DNA from: M3007 sp964646615
GTDB lineage: Bacteria > Bacteroidota > Bacteroidia > Chitinophagales > Saprospiraceae
DNA length: 64,000 nt
Reading direction: 5' to 3'
Assembly (NCBI GenBank): GCA_964646615.1
Contig: CAZYEV010000034.1
Location: forward strand, 1-64,000
The notes below the pieces were generated by a model. It ran no database searches, was not told the DNA's origin, and was given only the letters and a program-made list of their open reading frames with translations. Shown one piece after another: positions 26,440 through 34,779 of this stretch; the stretch's first letter is position 1, and each line of letters opens with the position of its first letter. A program made the translations under genes and the position numbers.

Positions 26440-27144
26440 ATGTCAGCACCTGTGCCGCATTTGCTTTACGTAGAAGATGACGAAAGCCTCAGCTACGTTA
26501 CCCGCGACAACCTCGAACGCGAGGGCTTTCAGGTAACCCACATCACCGACGGGCGCGAAGCTTTGAAGGCCATACAGTCCGGCCAGAAGTTTGACCTCTA
26601 CATTCTGGACGTCATGCTGCCCGAGGTGGACGGCTTCGACCTGGCCACCGAAATCCGCAAGCGCGACCAGGAGGTGCCCATCATCTTCCTGTCGGCCAAA
26701 ACCATGCGCGAAGACCGCCTGAAAGGCCTCAAAATCGGCGCCGACGACTACATGGTGAAGCCCTTCAGTATCGAAGAGCTCATCCTCAAGGTGCATGTCT
26801 TCCTGCGCCGCTCGGGTTTCGGAGAACCCAACCGCCCTACCGGACGGGTACCCATCGGCAAATACTGGTTCGACTACGGCAACCTCCTGCTCTCCTACGA
26901 CGGCGAAGAAGGCGAAACCCTCACCCAAAAAGAAGCCGACCTGCTCCGCCTGCTCAACGAACACCGCAACCAACTCGTCAAACGCTCGTTCATCCTGGAA
27001 ACCATCTGGGGCAAAAACGACTACTTCCTGGGCCGCAGCTTAGATGTTTTCATCTCCCGCCTGCGCAAATACCTCAGCCGCGACGAACGCATTAAAATCG
27101 AAAACATTCACGGCGTCGGCTTCAAATTTCGAGTGGATGCGTAG
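26440..27144 (+). CDS. OmpR/PhoB-family response regulator
   Basis: 234 residues. Receiver domain 1-120 with acidic pocket (VEDDE), phospho-acceptor D57 (YILDVMLPEVDG) and conserved K107 (YMVKPFS). C-terminal winged helix (about 140-233): LTQKEADLLRLL, RSFILETIWGKNDYFLGRSLDVFISRLRK and a final wing NIHGVGFKF. It would be phosphorylated by the kinase encoded just upstream and act as a transcription factor. Confidence 0.95.
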   Translation: MSAPVPHLLYVEDDESLSYVTRDNLEREGFQVTHITDGREALKAIQSGQKFDLYILDVMLPEVDGFDLATEIRKRDQEVPIIFLSAKTMREDRLKGLKIGADDYMVKPFSIEELILKVHVFLRRSGFGEPNRPTGRVPIGKYWFDYGNLLLSYDGEEGETLTQKEADLLRLLNEHRNQLVKRSFILETIWGKNDYFLGRSLDVFISRLRKYLSRDERIKIENIHGVGFKFRVDA

Positions 27145-27174
27145 CGTTTTTTGGCAGAAAACGTACCTGTATCA

Positions 27175-27197
27175 ACGGCATTTTAGCCGTGTTTTTG
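27175..27197 (+). terminator. Weak terminator-like hairpin
   Basis: ACGGC and GCCGT form a short stem around a six-base loop, followed by GTTTTTGG, downstream of the response regulator. Confidence 0.35.
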
Positions 27198-27275
27198 GTC
27201 TAATAGCATTCATCGGGCAAATGCCTTGAAGATACTACCCGAACATCCACAGGTAGAAATCACCGACCTCTTACC

Positions 27276-27677
27276 ATGCGTACACTCTTCTTGTTCGCCC
27301 TGCTTTATGGGCTGCTTTGGGCGGCAGCCTGCCAGTCTAAAAAATCCTTCGTCAGCCCGAAGGCATCGCTGACGGTGGAAGAAGCGTATGCCCTGACACA
27401 AAAAGGCGTTTTGCTCATTGACGTACGCGAACCCGATGAGGTAGCCGAAGTCGCCTATCGCGTCAAGAACTACCGCAATGTGCCGCTGAGCCAGCTGGCC
27501 AATCGCCTGCAAGACATTCCGCGCGACCAGCAGGTCATCCTGGCCTGCCGTTCGGGCAATCGGAGCCGTCGCGCTTACGACATGCTCGTGGCACAGGGCT
27601 ATCAGAACTTGGCCAACATGGAAGGCGGCATGCTGGCCTGGGAAGCGCGCAAACTTCCGGTGGTGCGCAAAGAGTGA
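27276..27677 (+). CDS. Rhodanese-domain lipoprotein
   Basis: 133 residues. The signal peptide ends AAAC, so C19 would be lipidated. The rhodanese domain (33-130) has VLLIDVREPDEV, the active-site loop CRSGNRS with catalytic C91, and NMEGGMLAWE. Such envelope rhodaneses handle sulphane sulphur or act as redox/sulphur carriers; substrate unknown. Confidence 0.9.
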   Translation: MRTLFLFALLYGLLWAAACQSKKSFVSPKASLTVEEAYALTQKGVLLIDVREPDEVAEVAYRVKNYRNVPLSQLANRLQDIPRDQQVILACRSGNRSRRAYDMLVAQGYQNLANMEGGMLAWEARKLPVVRKE

Positions 27678-27730
27678 GCTATAGCCTTCAGCCCTGCTGA
27701 GCCTTTTGCCGATACACCTGTTTTTGTGAT

Positions 27731-28417
27731 ATGCTTTATCGAGTCGTGTTCCTGGCGGCAATAGCGTCTCTTGCTTTTGCCTATGGCGCATGCCGCCGCT
27801 CCTCCAACACATCACCTTCGGCGGCAGAAGGTGCTGCTGCGGATACGTCGCAAACGCGGCGGGTGATTTTATTTTTTGGCAACAGCCTCACTGCAGCGTA
27901 TGGCCTCTCGCCGGAAGAGGGCTTCGTGGCACTCATCCAGCAAAAAATAGACAGCCTGGGGTTGCCATACGTCTGCGTCAATGCCGGCAACAGCGGCGAG
28001 ACAACGGCGGGCGGGCGCAGCCGCGTGAGCTGGGTTCTACAGCAACCCGTGGACATCTTTGTGCTCGAACTGGGTGGTAACGACGCCCTGCGCGGGCTAC
28101 CCTTAGAGGCTTCGCGCGAAAACCTGCAGGCCATCATGGACCAGGTGCGCGCCAAATATCCGGCCTGCCGCATCGTTATTGCCGGAATGCTGGCCCCGCC
28201 CAACCTGGGGCCAGAGTACACGCAAACATTTGCTCAGATGTACCGCGACTTAGCATCGGCCAATCAAGCCACCCTTATACCTTTCCTGCTGGAAGGCGTC
28301 GGCGGCGAACCAGACCTGAACCTGCCCGACGGCATCCACCCTAACGCCGCGGGGCATCGCATCGTCAGCGAAAACGTCTGGCAAGTGCTCTATCCGTTAT
28401 TGCGGACGCCCCAGTAA
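27731..28417 (+). CDS. SGNH-hydrolase lipoprotein (TesA-like arylesterase)
   Basis: 228 residues. Signal peptide with lipobox YGAC (C21), then a Ser/Thr/Ala linker and an SGNH esterase domain from about 44. Block I reads FFGNSLTAAYGL: the usual Gly-Asp-Ser is Gly-Asn-Ser, with S52 as nucleophile. Block III is GGNDALRG and block V is DGIHPNAAG with the catalytic Asp/His. The family includes lysophospholipase/thioesterase I. It would act on lipids or esters at the envelope. Confidence 0.9.
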   Translation: MLYRVVFLAAIASLAFAYGACRRSSNTSPSAAEGAAADTSQTRRVILFFGNSLTAAYGLSPEEGFVALIQQKIDSLGLPYVCVNAGNSGETTAGGRSRVSWVLQQPVDIFVLELGGNDALRGLPLEASRENLQAIMDQVRAKYPACRIVIAGMLAPPNLGPEYTQTFAQMYRDLASANQATLIPFLLEGVGGEPDLNLPDGIHPNAAGHRIVSENVWQVLYPLLRTPQ

Positions 28418-28456
28418 GCGTGCGCTCTCCCTGCTCTGTTAATCCTACCCTGCCCT

Positions 28457-30067
28457 ATGGCGAACAAGCAAGCACTCGACTCGATTAAAAAGCGCCTTAG
28501 CCAGGGCGAATTGGAGGCCGCCTACGACGAACTGGCGCAATGGCTGGCGCAATCGCCCGAATACGCCGAACTGGCCCGCATCGTCCGAATCAATCAGGCC
28601 GAATTGTACCAGGTGAAGGCAGAAGCACTGAAAGGGACGCTCTCCGGCGAAGAGGCACGCCGGGCCTACAACCAGCTGACCGACAAAGCCTTGCAAGTCA
28701 TAGGTCTGGCGGAGGCGGGCCGGACGACCCTGAGCGCTTCGCCTGAAGAACCGCGTTCGCGCACCTGGCGCTACTACCTGATAGGCGGGCTGACAGCCCT
28801 GCTGGTCGCCGGTGCAGGCATCTGGTTTTATCTACAAACAACCGAAGATTGCCCGCGCTTCAGCGACGCCGCCCGCGTGCGCGTGCTCATCCTGCCCTTC
28901 ATGGGCGCCAGCAAGGAGTATGACCCAGCCATAGACATTATGGACGAGCTCAACGACTGGATCGAGCGCAGCCCACAACTACGCACCGAAGCTATTGCCG
29001 CCGTCCACCGGCGTTTCGACATCGAAAACAACTATCCCAACTCCGCGGAGGCCGTCGAATTGGCCCGAAGATGCGATGCGCAGATGCTCGTGTGGGGCAA
29101 AGTGCGCCAGCGCCCCGACGGCACCCTCGCCTTAGATGTACGCTACCGCTTGGTGGGCGCCGGGCAAGGGACAACGACCTCCGACACCACGCTGTCGCGC
29201 CTGCTGGCCACCACCGAAGAAGCCGCCCTGAGCAGCGAACCACCCGTTATCGCGCGCATGCTTTACATCGCCCTGTCCAACTTCCGGCGCGTAGCCGTAT
29301 TGCCCGAAGCCCTCCGGGCGCTGCAAGAAGACGTGGCTGCCCTGACGACTACCGACAAAAATGCCCCGACGCCCATAGACACTACCACCGCCTTTCTGCT
29401 GGCCGACCACTACATCCAGACCAACCAGCCGGAAAAGGCCATCGCCGAATACGACAGGGTGCTGGAGCATTACCCCAACAGCCCCACGGCCCACCTCAAA
29501 CGCGGCGCCCTCCTGCTGCAAACGGAACGCTACGAAGCCGCTGCGCGCGACCTGGAGGCCGTGCCAGTGCTGGATACCACCCTGCTGCCCGCCCTGCGCC
29601 AGGCGCGCATCGAGGCCTTCCTGAAAAGCAGCCAGCCCGAAAAGGCCAAAAAAGAAATTGAACAAGCCCGCCGCGAAGGCGCTATACCCGTCGAGCATCT
29701 GGAAGAGCGCAACCGCCAGGTACGCGATAGCATCACCGCCTTAGAAGTGCGGCGCGACCAATTGGAGCGAAAAGCCACGCAAACGCGCGACCCCAAGGTG
29801 CGCATCGGCGCCGCCCGAGCCAACTTAGCCTTAGGCGATGCCGACCGCGCTGCCCAGCACGCCACGGAAGTGCTGCGCCAAAACCCGCGCAATACCGAAG
29901 CTATCCAAATCGCCGTGGAAGCCGAAATCCAGAAAGGCGACACCGCCAAAGCCCTGAAAATCATCGAGCAATCCGTCCGAACAGGCGCCACAGTCAAGGG
30001 CATTCGCCCTGAATTGCGTCAGCAACTAACGGTAGATACCCTTGCGCGTCGCCCGCGCCAGCAATAG
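28457..30067 (+). CDS. TPR protein with N-terminal EAD11-like domain and one membrane helix
   Basis: 536 residues. Residues 1-85 are a small helical domain (SQGELEAAYDELAQWLAQ, RINQAELYQVKAEALKGTLSGEEARRAYNQLTDKAL) that resembles the effector-associated domain EAD11 of bacterial death-like systems. A membrane helix at 106-126 follows. The exterior part has an alpha/beta segment (RVLILPFMGAS to LDVRYRLVGAG, about 140-235) like those found ahead of TPRs in other Bacteroidota sensors, then TPR repeats (about 310-520). I see no catalytic site. It may be a scaffold that links envelope sensing to a cytosolic partner (inference). Confidence 0.7.
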   Translation: MANKQALDSIKKRLSQGELEAAYDELAQWLAQSPEYAELARIVRINQAELYQVKAEALKGTLSGEEARRAYNQLTDKALQVIGLAEAGRTTLSASPEEPRSRTWRYYLIGGLTALLVAGAGIWFYLQTTEDCPRFSDAARVRVLILPFMGASKEYDPAIDIMDELNDWIERSPQLRTEAIAAVHRRFDIENNYPNSAEAVELARRCDAQMLVWGKVRQRPDGTLALDVRYRLVGAGQGTTTSDTTLSRLLATTEEAALSSEPPVIARMLYIALSNFRRVAVLPEALRALQEDVAALTTTDKNAPTPIDTTTAFLLADHYIQTNQPEKAIAEYDRVLEHYPNSPTAHLKRGALLLQTERYEAAARDLEAVPVLDTTLLPALRQARIEAFLKSSQPEKAKKEIEQARREGAIPVEHLEERNRQVRDSITALEVRRDQLERKATQTRDPKVRIGAARANLALGDADRAAQHATEVLRQNPRNTEAIQIAVEAEIQKGDTAKALKIIEQSVRTGATVKGIRPELRQQLTVDTLARRPRQQ

Positions 30068-30087
30068 AGACGCCCCGAAGCAGGCCG

Positions 30088-30891
30088 CTACTTCTTCAGC
30101 AGGCTCTGCATCTGGCGCGTGATGAAATGAACGGCGTACCGGGGCGCCAGCCGATAGAGGCGGTCCATGAACGAGGCATCAGACCCCACCAGCACGCGGA
30201 AGGCATTCCTCTCGATGGCCCGCACAATGATGGCAGCCGCCCGCTCGGCAGGCAACGCCTTGAAACGGCTGCTATCGCCCGAAGTGGGCGGAGCGTCTAT
30301 GGCCGAATTCTCAACAATGTTGGTGGCCACCGCTCCTGGCATCACAATCGTTACCCGCACGCGGGTGTTCAGCAACTCGGCGTAAAGCCCTTCGGTGAGC
30401 AACTTGACCGCAGCCTTCGAGGCCCCGTACACGCTCTGGCCGGGCACGGGCAAAAAGCCGCCCATACTGGAAACGTTGACAATATGCGCTTCCGGGCGCT
30501 CCAGCAAGTGCGGCAGCAGCGCTTTGGTCAGATACACCACGCCGTAAAAATTGACATTCATTACCCGATGGATGGTCTCCAGCGACAACTCCTGCACCGT
30601 CCGGAAGGGTTGAATGATGCCGGCGTTGTTGATGAGGCCATCCGCAGCACCAAAGATAGCCGGCGCTTCGGCGCCAAAGGCCTGCACGCGCTCCCGGTCG
30701 GCAATGTCCAGCACAACACCCCGAAAGCGCGCATCATCGCCGCCCGTCAGTGCTCTCGTCTGTGCCAGCGAGGCCTCCTTCAGGTCGAGACCAATGACGC
30801 GGGCGCCCTTCTGGATAAGCTGCACCGTCAGCTGCTGGCCAATGCCGCTGCCTGCGCCCGTTACGACGAAAACTTTGTTGCCAATCTGCAT
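30088..30891 (-). CDS. Short-chain dehydrogenase/reductase
   Basis: 267 residues from ATG 30891 (a TTG two codons upstream is possible). NAD(P)-binding TGAGSGIG, NNAG, catalytic serine in IVNVSSMGGF and YxxxK (YGASK) are all intact, so it should be an active oxidoreductase. The substrate is not predictable. It converges with the TPR gene to its left. Confidence 0.92.
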   Translation of the reverse strand: MQIGNKVFVVTGAGSGIGQQLTVQLIQKGARVIGLDLKEASLAQTRALTGGDDARFRGVVLDIADRERVQAFGAEAPAIFGAADGLINNAGIIQPFRTVQELSLETIHRVMNVNFYGVVYLTKALLPHLLERPEAHIVNVSSMGGFLPVPGQSVYGASKAAVKLLTEGLYAELLNTRVRVTIVMPGAVATNIVENSAIDAPPTSGDSSRFKALPAERAAAIIVRAIERNAFRVLVGSDASFMDRLYRLAPRYAVHFITRQMQSLLKK

Positions 30892-30962
30892 AGTCAATAA
30901 GCGGTTTGCGTGTGTGTTTTATAGAAAAATGAGAGGGGAAAACCCTGTCGTTTGCTCCCGTC

Positions 30963-30970
30963 CAAAGATA
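30963..30970 (-). promoter_or_regulatory. Promoter -7 box of SDR gene
   Basis: Minus-strand TATCTTTG fits TAnnTTTG, 72 bases upstream of the ATG. No clear -33. Confidence 0.6.
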
Positions 30971-31043
30971 CTCGCGCCCGCACAGACCTTTTTTGCTGCT
31001 TTTGGCCAAAGAAATAAAAATAGCTGCGGGCTGTGAATTTATC

Positions 31044-31051
31044 TACTTTTG
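31044..31051 (+). promoter_or_regulatory. Promoter -7 box of M57 peptidase gene
   Basis: TACTTTTG fits TAnnTTTG, 61 bases before the ATG at 31112. Confidence 0.65.
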
Positions 31052-31111
31052 CTCACCCGTTTCGGCTACTGCTTTGCTCTTTCTTTATCTAAAACTCAAA
31101 CTGTCTGTGTT

Positions 31112-31909
31112 ATGCTCAAACGTCTCCTTTTGATTGCCCTGACCGCTGTCATTTCGGCCGGCATCTACTCCTGCGTGCGCGACAACGGCGCCGAGGAACT
31201 GCTCCCCACTGTACCTGAAGACGTGAAGGCGAAAATCGCCCGCTTAGGCTTCAGCCCCAAGGACGCTTATGTCCATGAGGATGGCTACATCGTCGAGGGC
31301 GATATCTTTTTGCGCAAGCAAGACCTGGACGCCGACCTGAGCCTCAGCCCAAATCTGATTATTGCTCAGGAAGAACAGTACCGCACGTTCAACTTAGTAA
31401 CGGGTCTGCCGCGCACGATTACCATCAGCACTTCCGGTTCACTCACGACCAACCTTAACAACGCCATCAATGCGGCTATTGCTCGCTACAATGCAGAGAA
31501 TTTACAGCTGACGTTTCAGCGGGTGTCCAGCGGCGGCAATATCGTCATCAAAATTGTCAACGGTGGCTCCTTCATCGCAGCGGCTGGCTTTCCCAGCGGC
31601 GGCAACCCGTATCCGGAAATCCAGTTTAATCGTCAGTACCGCAACTGGGACGTGAACACACTGACCACCGTGTTTGCCCATGAAATTGGCCACTGCATTG
31701 GCTTCCGCCATACGGACTACATGAACCGTGCGTATAGCTGTGGTTCGGGCGGCAATGAAGGCCAGGAAAACAACGGCGTGGGTGCGGTGCACATTCCGGG
31801 CACGCCCACGGGGCCAGATGCCGGCTCCTGGATGCTGGCTTGCATCAGCAACGGCGTCAATCGTCCGTTCAACACCAACGACCGGACGGCGCTCAACTAC
31901 TTGTATTGA
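31112..31909 (+). CDS. M57-type HEIGH metallopeptidase lipoprotein
   Basis: 265 residues from ATG 31112. Signal peptide with lipobox-like end IYSC (C21). The zinc site is HEIGHCIGFRH with H190, E191, H194 and H200, followed by DYMNR in place of a Met-turn, as in the dual-action HEIGH (M57) family. It would be a surface or periplasmic protease. The frame continues upstream to 31049, but that part contains the promoter. The C-terminal part (GTPTGPDAGSWMLACISN, FNTNDRTALNYLY) is also typical of the family. Confidence 0.9.
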   Translation: MLKRLLLIALTAVISAGIYSCVRDNGAEELLPTVPEDVKAKIARLGFSPKDAYVHEDGYIVEGDIFLRKQDLDADLSLSPNLIIAQEEQYRTFNLVTGLPRTITISTSGSLTTNLNNAINAAIARYNAENLQLTFQRVSSGGNIVIKIVNGGSFIAAAGFPSGGNPYPEIQFNRQYRNWDVNTLTTVFAHEIGHCIGFRHTDYMNRAYSCGSGGNEGQENNGVGAVHIPGTPTGPDAGSWMLACISNGVNRPFNTNDRTALNYLY

Positions 31910-31940
31910 TGGTCTTTCAGGCCGAAGCGGAATGCGGTGC

Positions 31941-31970
31941 GAGGCGACGGGAGGAGACTCCGGTCGCCTC
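31941..31970. terminator. Hairpin between convergent protease genes
   Basis: A 13-bp stem with one mismatch (GAGGCGACGGGAG against CTCCGGTCGCCTC) closes a GAGA tetraloop and is followed by GTCTGTTTC, between the M57 and S8 genes. Confidence 0.7.
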
Positions 31971-31977
31971 GTCTGTT

Positions 31978-34596
31978 TCAGGGCTTTACGACTAAAAAGC
32001 CACGAGCCACCGTTTGAGTGTTTTGGGTGAAAGCCCAGGCATAAAAGCCAGGCGGCAGGGGGGGTAAGGCCCAGGTGGTGTGCACGTCCTCGATGGGTTT
32101 TTCCGCAATAATGCGCCCGAAGGCATCGTAGAGTTGCCACCGCGCGGGCACATGTTCGCTGGCTATCAGGAGGGTAAGCGTCGTTCGGGCAGCGTGGGCC
32201 GGGTTGGGGTACACCAGCGCCCCCGCAGGACCGGCGTAGTACACAGCAACAGGCGCGGTGGCAGGAGTAGCGCCATTAGCCATGCGCAAACGGACGCGAT
32301 AGGTGTTGGTACCGTTTGAGACGTCGGGGTCTTCCGCTTCCATTTGCAGCCCCGAAGGCGCTTCCTGACGCCAGGCAATCCAGTTTCCGGCGCGCCATTT
32401 TTCCCAGAAAACCTCCTCCACACCGTACAGGGAGCCTAAGGAGAGTTGCAAGGCCACGCTTCGGCGCGTTTCGTCGAGCAAGGCAATGAGGGCGTTCAGG
32501 TAACAGCCGACGCCTTGTGCGCTCATCTGCGGAGCGGGAGAGGGCAGTGTTTCGGCTCCGTCGAGCAGGGCAGAGACGGCCAGGTGGCTCTGTGGGAAAA
32601 GGTTTTTGTATAGAACGAGGGCGGTGTCGGTGGTGAGCACGGGCAATAGCTCTAAGTAAAGCGGCCCAACCCCCCAGAGGCGATAGCGGGCATTCGGGTG
32701 TGCGGCATTCCAGCGCAGCAGGAGCGAGTCGGGGCAATAGGCATCCACGTACAGGCGCACAGGCCGGGCGATGAGAAAGGTATCGGAAAGCCATTGGTCG
32801 TTTCCGACAACCATGCGCACCTGGGCGGCGGTGGCAGCAGTAGGCAGGTTCCAGGAGGCCTCTCCCCGGCGCAAGGGCAGGCTGTCGCGGAGCGTGATCC
32901 ACGGCCCATTGGGCAGAGCGCGCCACTGGAGGGCGGCGTGGGTGGCGGCAGGGTACGAGTGTTGCCAGCGCAGAGTCAGGGTTTGGCCAGCGACTGCCGG
33001 TTCGTTGGCTGTTGGGCTTTTCCACTCCAGGTGCCCGGCGACCTCCGTACAGACGGCCACGGCAAACGATTGCTCAGCAGTGGCCGCTGTACGCGCCGAC
33101 ACGCGCAGCGTATATGCGCCGGGCATGGGCGCGTACAGGTCAATGACTTCCGTGTTGTTAAGGGTATCCACGCCGCGCCGGGCGGGCTGGTTCAGGGAGT
33201 CGGCATGGGGGTAGGTACTGAGCACCCACGGTTGCCAGGTCTGCCCGTCCGGGGCGATGAGCGTCAAGTCCAAATCGTTGACAAGCGCCCTGGGCGCCAG
33301 CGGAGGAGGGGGTGGGTCGTTCCAGCACAGCACGGCGCGCAGGCGATGCGTATTGGCAGGCACGTCGAGCGTGTACTGTACCTGTTGCCCCTGCGCCAGG
33401 GTGCCTTGCCACAACGGCTGCTGGCGGGCCACTTCGATGGCTCTTCGTCCGTTGAGGATGCCATGCCCGCTTCGGTAATCGGGGCCCGGAGCGCCCGCTT
33501 CATCGCAGGCGGCCAGCAGTACGGCGCGCAGCAGGTCGGAGGTGGGCTGCGCCTGGCGCTGTTCCAGCAGACATTGGCGCACTAAGGCAGCAACCCCTGA
33601 CACCAAAGCAGCGGCCTCGGAGGTTCCGCCGGGGCCGTAAGCCACCAGGTCGGGTTTCAGGCGTCCGTCGTAGGCAGGGCCAGCCGAGCTGGTGGAGCGC
33701 AATACGCCGGATTTATCTGTGGCCCCTACCAACAGGATGTTCTTGGCCATCTTGTACGAGCCGGTCAGGTTGGCCCATTCGCCAATGCCGGCATAGGCGC
33801 CGATGGTGGGGGTTTTATCGCCCGCATTACCCGCCGAAAACACGTGTAGCAGCTCCGGATGCCGCACACAGGCCACGTCGTAGGCCAGCGCGCTCGGGCT
33901 GTAATAATTTTCAATGTTGGAGCCGTAGGAATGGTTTTGCACGTGGATGTTCCAGACCTCGTAGTCTGTGTCGGCGTCGGGCAGCAGGCCAATGAAGGAA
34001 GAAGACAGCAGCCGGGCGCCACGCGCCACGCCGCGCGCGCGAGGGTCTGAGGTGCCGGCGCCGGCAATGAGGGTAGCCATCAGTGTGGCGTGCTCTGTTG
34101 TTTGGGGGGCAGAACGTCCGGTCAGCAGCACGCGCCCGCGCAAGTCCACGTCGGTGGAGTCGAAGCGCCATTCCTTGACCGATACCGCGACTCCGCGCCC
34201 ATCCAGGTCAGGGTATTGCCGGTGGACGGCGTAGATGTGGTTGGGCGAGAGGCTGTGCTCCGGCACGGCCCGCTCCGGCTCCGCTGTGGCGTATCCGACA
34301 TCAGCCACCTGCACTTCGGGCAGGAGAGCCACGTGCCGCCAGAACGCTTCGGGCGGGCAATAAAGCGCCACGGTGCCCGCCGGCTCGTATCGGCTCAGGA
34401 TGTGTGCCCGCGGCGCTACGGTCAGCAGCCGACGCTCGAAAGCAGCCACATCACTGACCAGAAGCGTAAAATACTCGCGCTTTTCGCCGGCATTTAGCCC
34501 GGGCGCGCATTTGAGCGCAGGACGAGAAGGGCTCTGAGCCTGCAAAAGAACAGCCCAACACCACAGCCAGAGCGCAAACCTCATCTTCATCGCCAT
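31978..34596 (-). CDS. S8-family serine peptidase with T9SS sorting domain
   Basis: 872 residues from ATG 34596 (a further ATG follows two codons later). Signal peptide to about residue 20. The subtilase domain spans about 130-385 with H169 (TEHATLMATLIAG), oxyanion N257 (FSAGNAGD) and S326 (GGTSEAAALVSGVAALV). The usual Asp motif (DTG) is absent: the strand reads VAVSVKEWRFDSTDVDL, so the charge relay may use a different Asp (D146) or the enzyme may be altered. A jelly-roll domain and Fn3-like parts follow, and the last 80 residues (LVYPNPAHAARTTLTL to ARGFLVVKP) are a type IX secretion sorting domain. The protein would be surface-attached or released. Confidence 0.9.
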   Translation of the reverse strand: MAMKMRFALWLWCWAVLLQAQSPSRPALKCAPGLNAGEKREYFTLLVSDVAAFERRLLTVAPRAHILSRYEPAGTVALYCPPEAFWRHVALLPEVQVADVGYATAEPERAVPEHSLSPNHIYAVHRQYPDLDGRGVAVSVKEWRFDSTDVDLRGRVLLTGRSAPQTTEHATLMATLIAGAGTSDPRARGVARGARLLSSSFIGLLPDADTDYEVWNIHVQNHSYGSNIENYYSPSALAYDVACVRHPELLHVFSAGNAGDKTPTIGAYAGIGEWANLTGSYKMAKNILLVGATDKSGVLRSTSSAGPAYDGRLKPDLVAYGPGGTSEAAALVSGVAALVRQCLLEQRQAQPTSDLLRAVLLAACDEAGAPGPDYRSGHGILNGRRAIEVARQQPLWQGTLAQGQQVQYTLDVPANTHRLRAVLCWNDPPPPPLAPRALVNDLDLTLIAPDGQTWQPWVLSTYPHADSLNQPARRGVDTLNNTEVIDLYAPMPGAYTLRVSARTAATAEQSFAVAVCTEVAGHLEWKSPTANEPAVAGQTLTLRWQHSYPAATHAALQWRALPNGPWITLRDSLPLRRGEASWNLPTAATAAQVRMVVGNDQWLSDTFLIARPVRLYVDAYCPDSLLLRWNAAHPNARYRLWGVGPLYLELLPVLTTDTALVLYKNLFPQSHLAVSALLDGAETLPSPAPQMSAQGVGCYLNALIALLDETRRSVALQLSLGSLYGVEEVFWEKWRAGNWIAWRQEAPSGLQMEAEDPDVSNGTNTYRVRLRMANGATPATAPVAVYYAGPAGALVYPNPAHAARTTLTLLIASEHVPARWQLYDAFGRIIAEKPIEDVHTTWALPPLPPGFYAWAFTQNTQTVARGFLVVKP

Positions 34597-34779
34597 TTCT
34601 TCTTTTTCAAAAACCTTTACAAAACTACACCTTCGGTGGCGGAAGTAGTTGTGCGCAAAGGTGCTATCTGGCGGCATTTTCAAACAAAAAACCCTTCCGT
34701 TTGTCTATTGGCCACATTCTGCAGTGTGGGCGACGCAAACTGCTGTACTTTCGCCCTTCACTCAAAACAGAGCACATCC

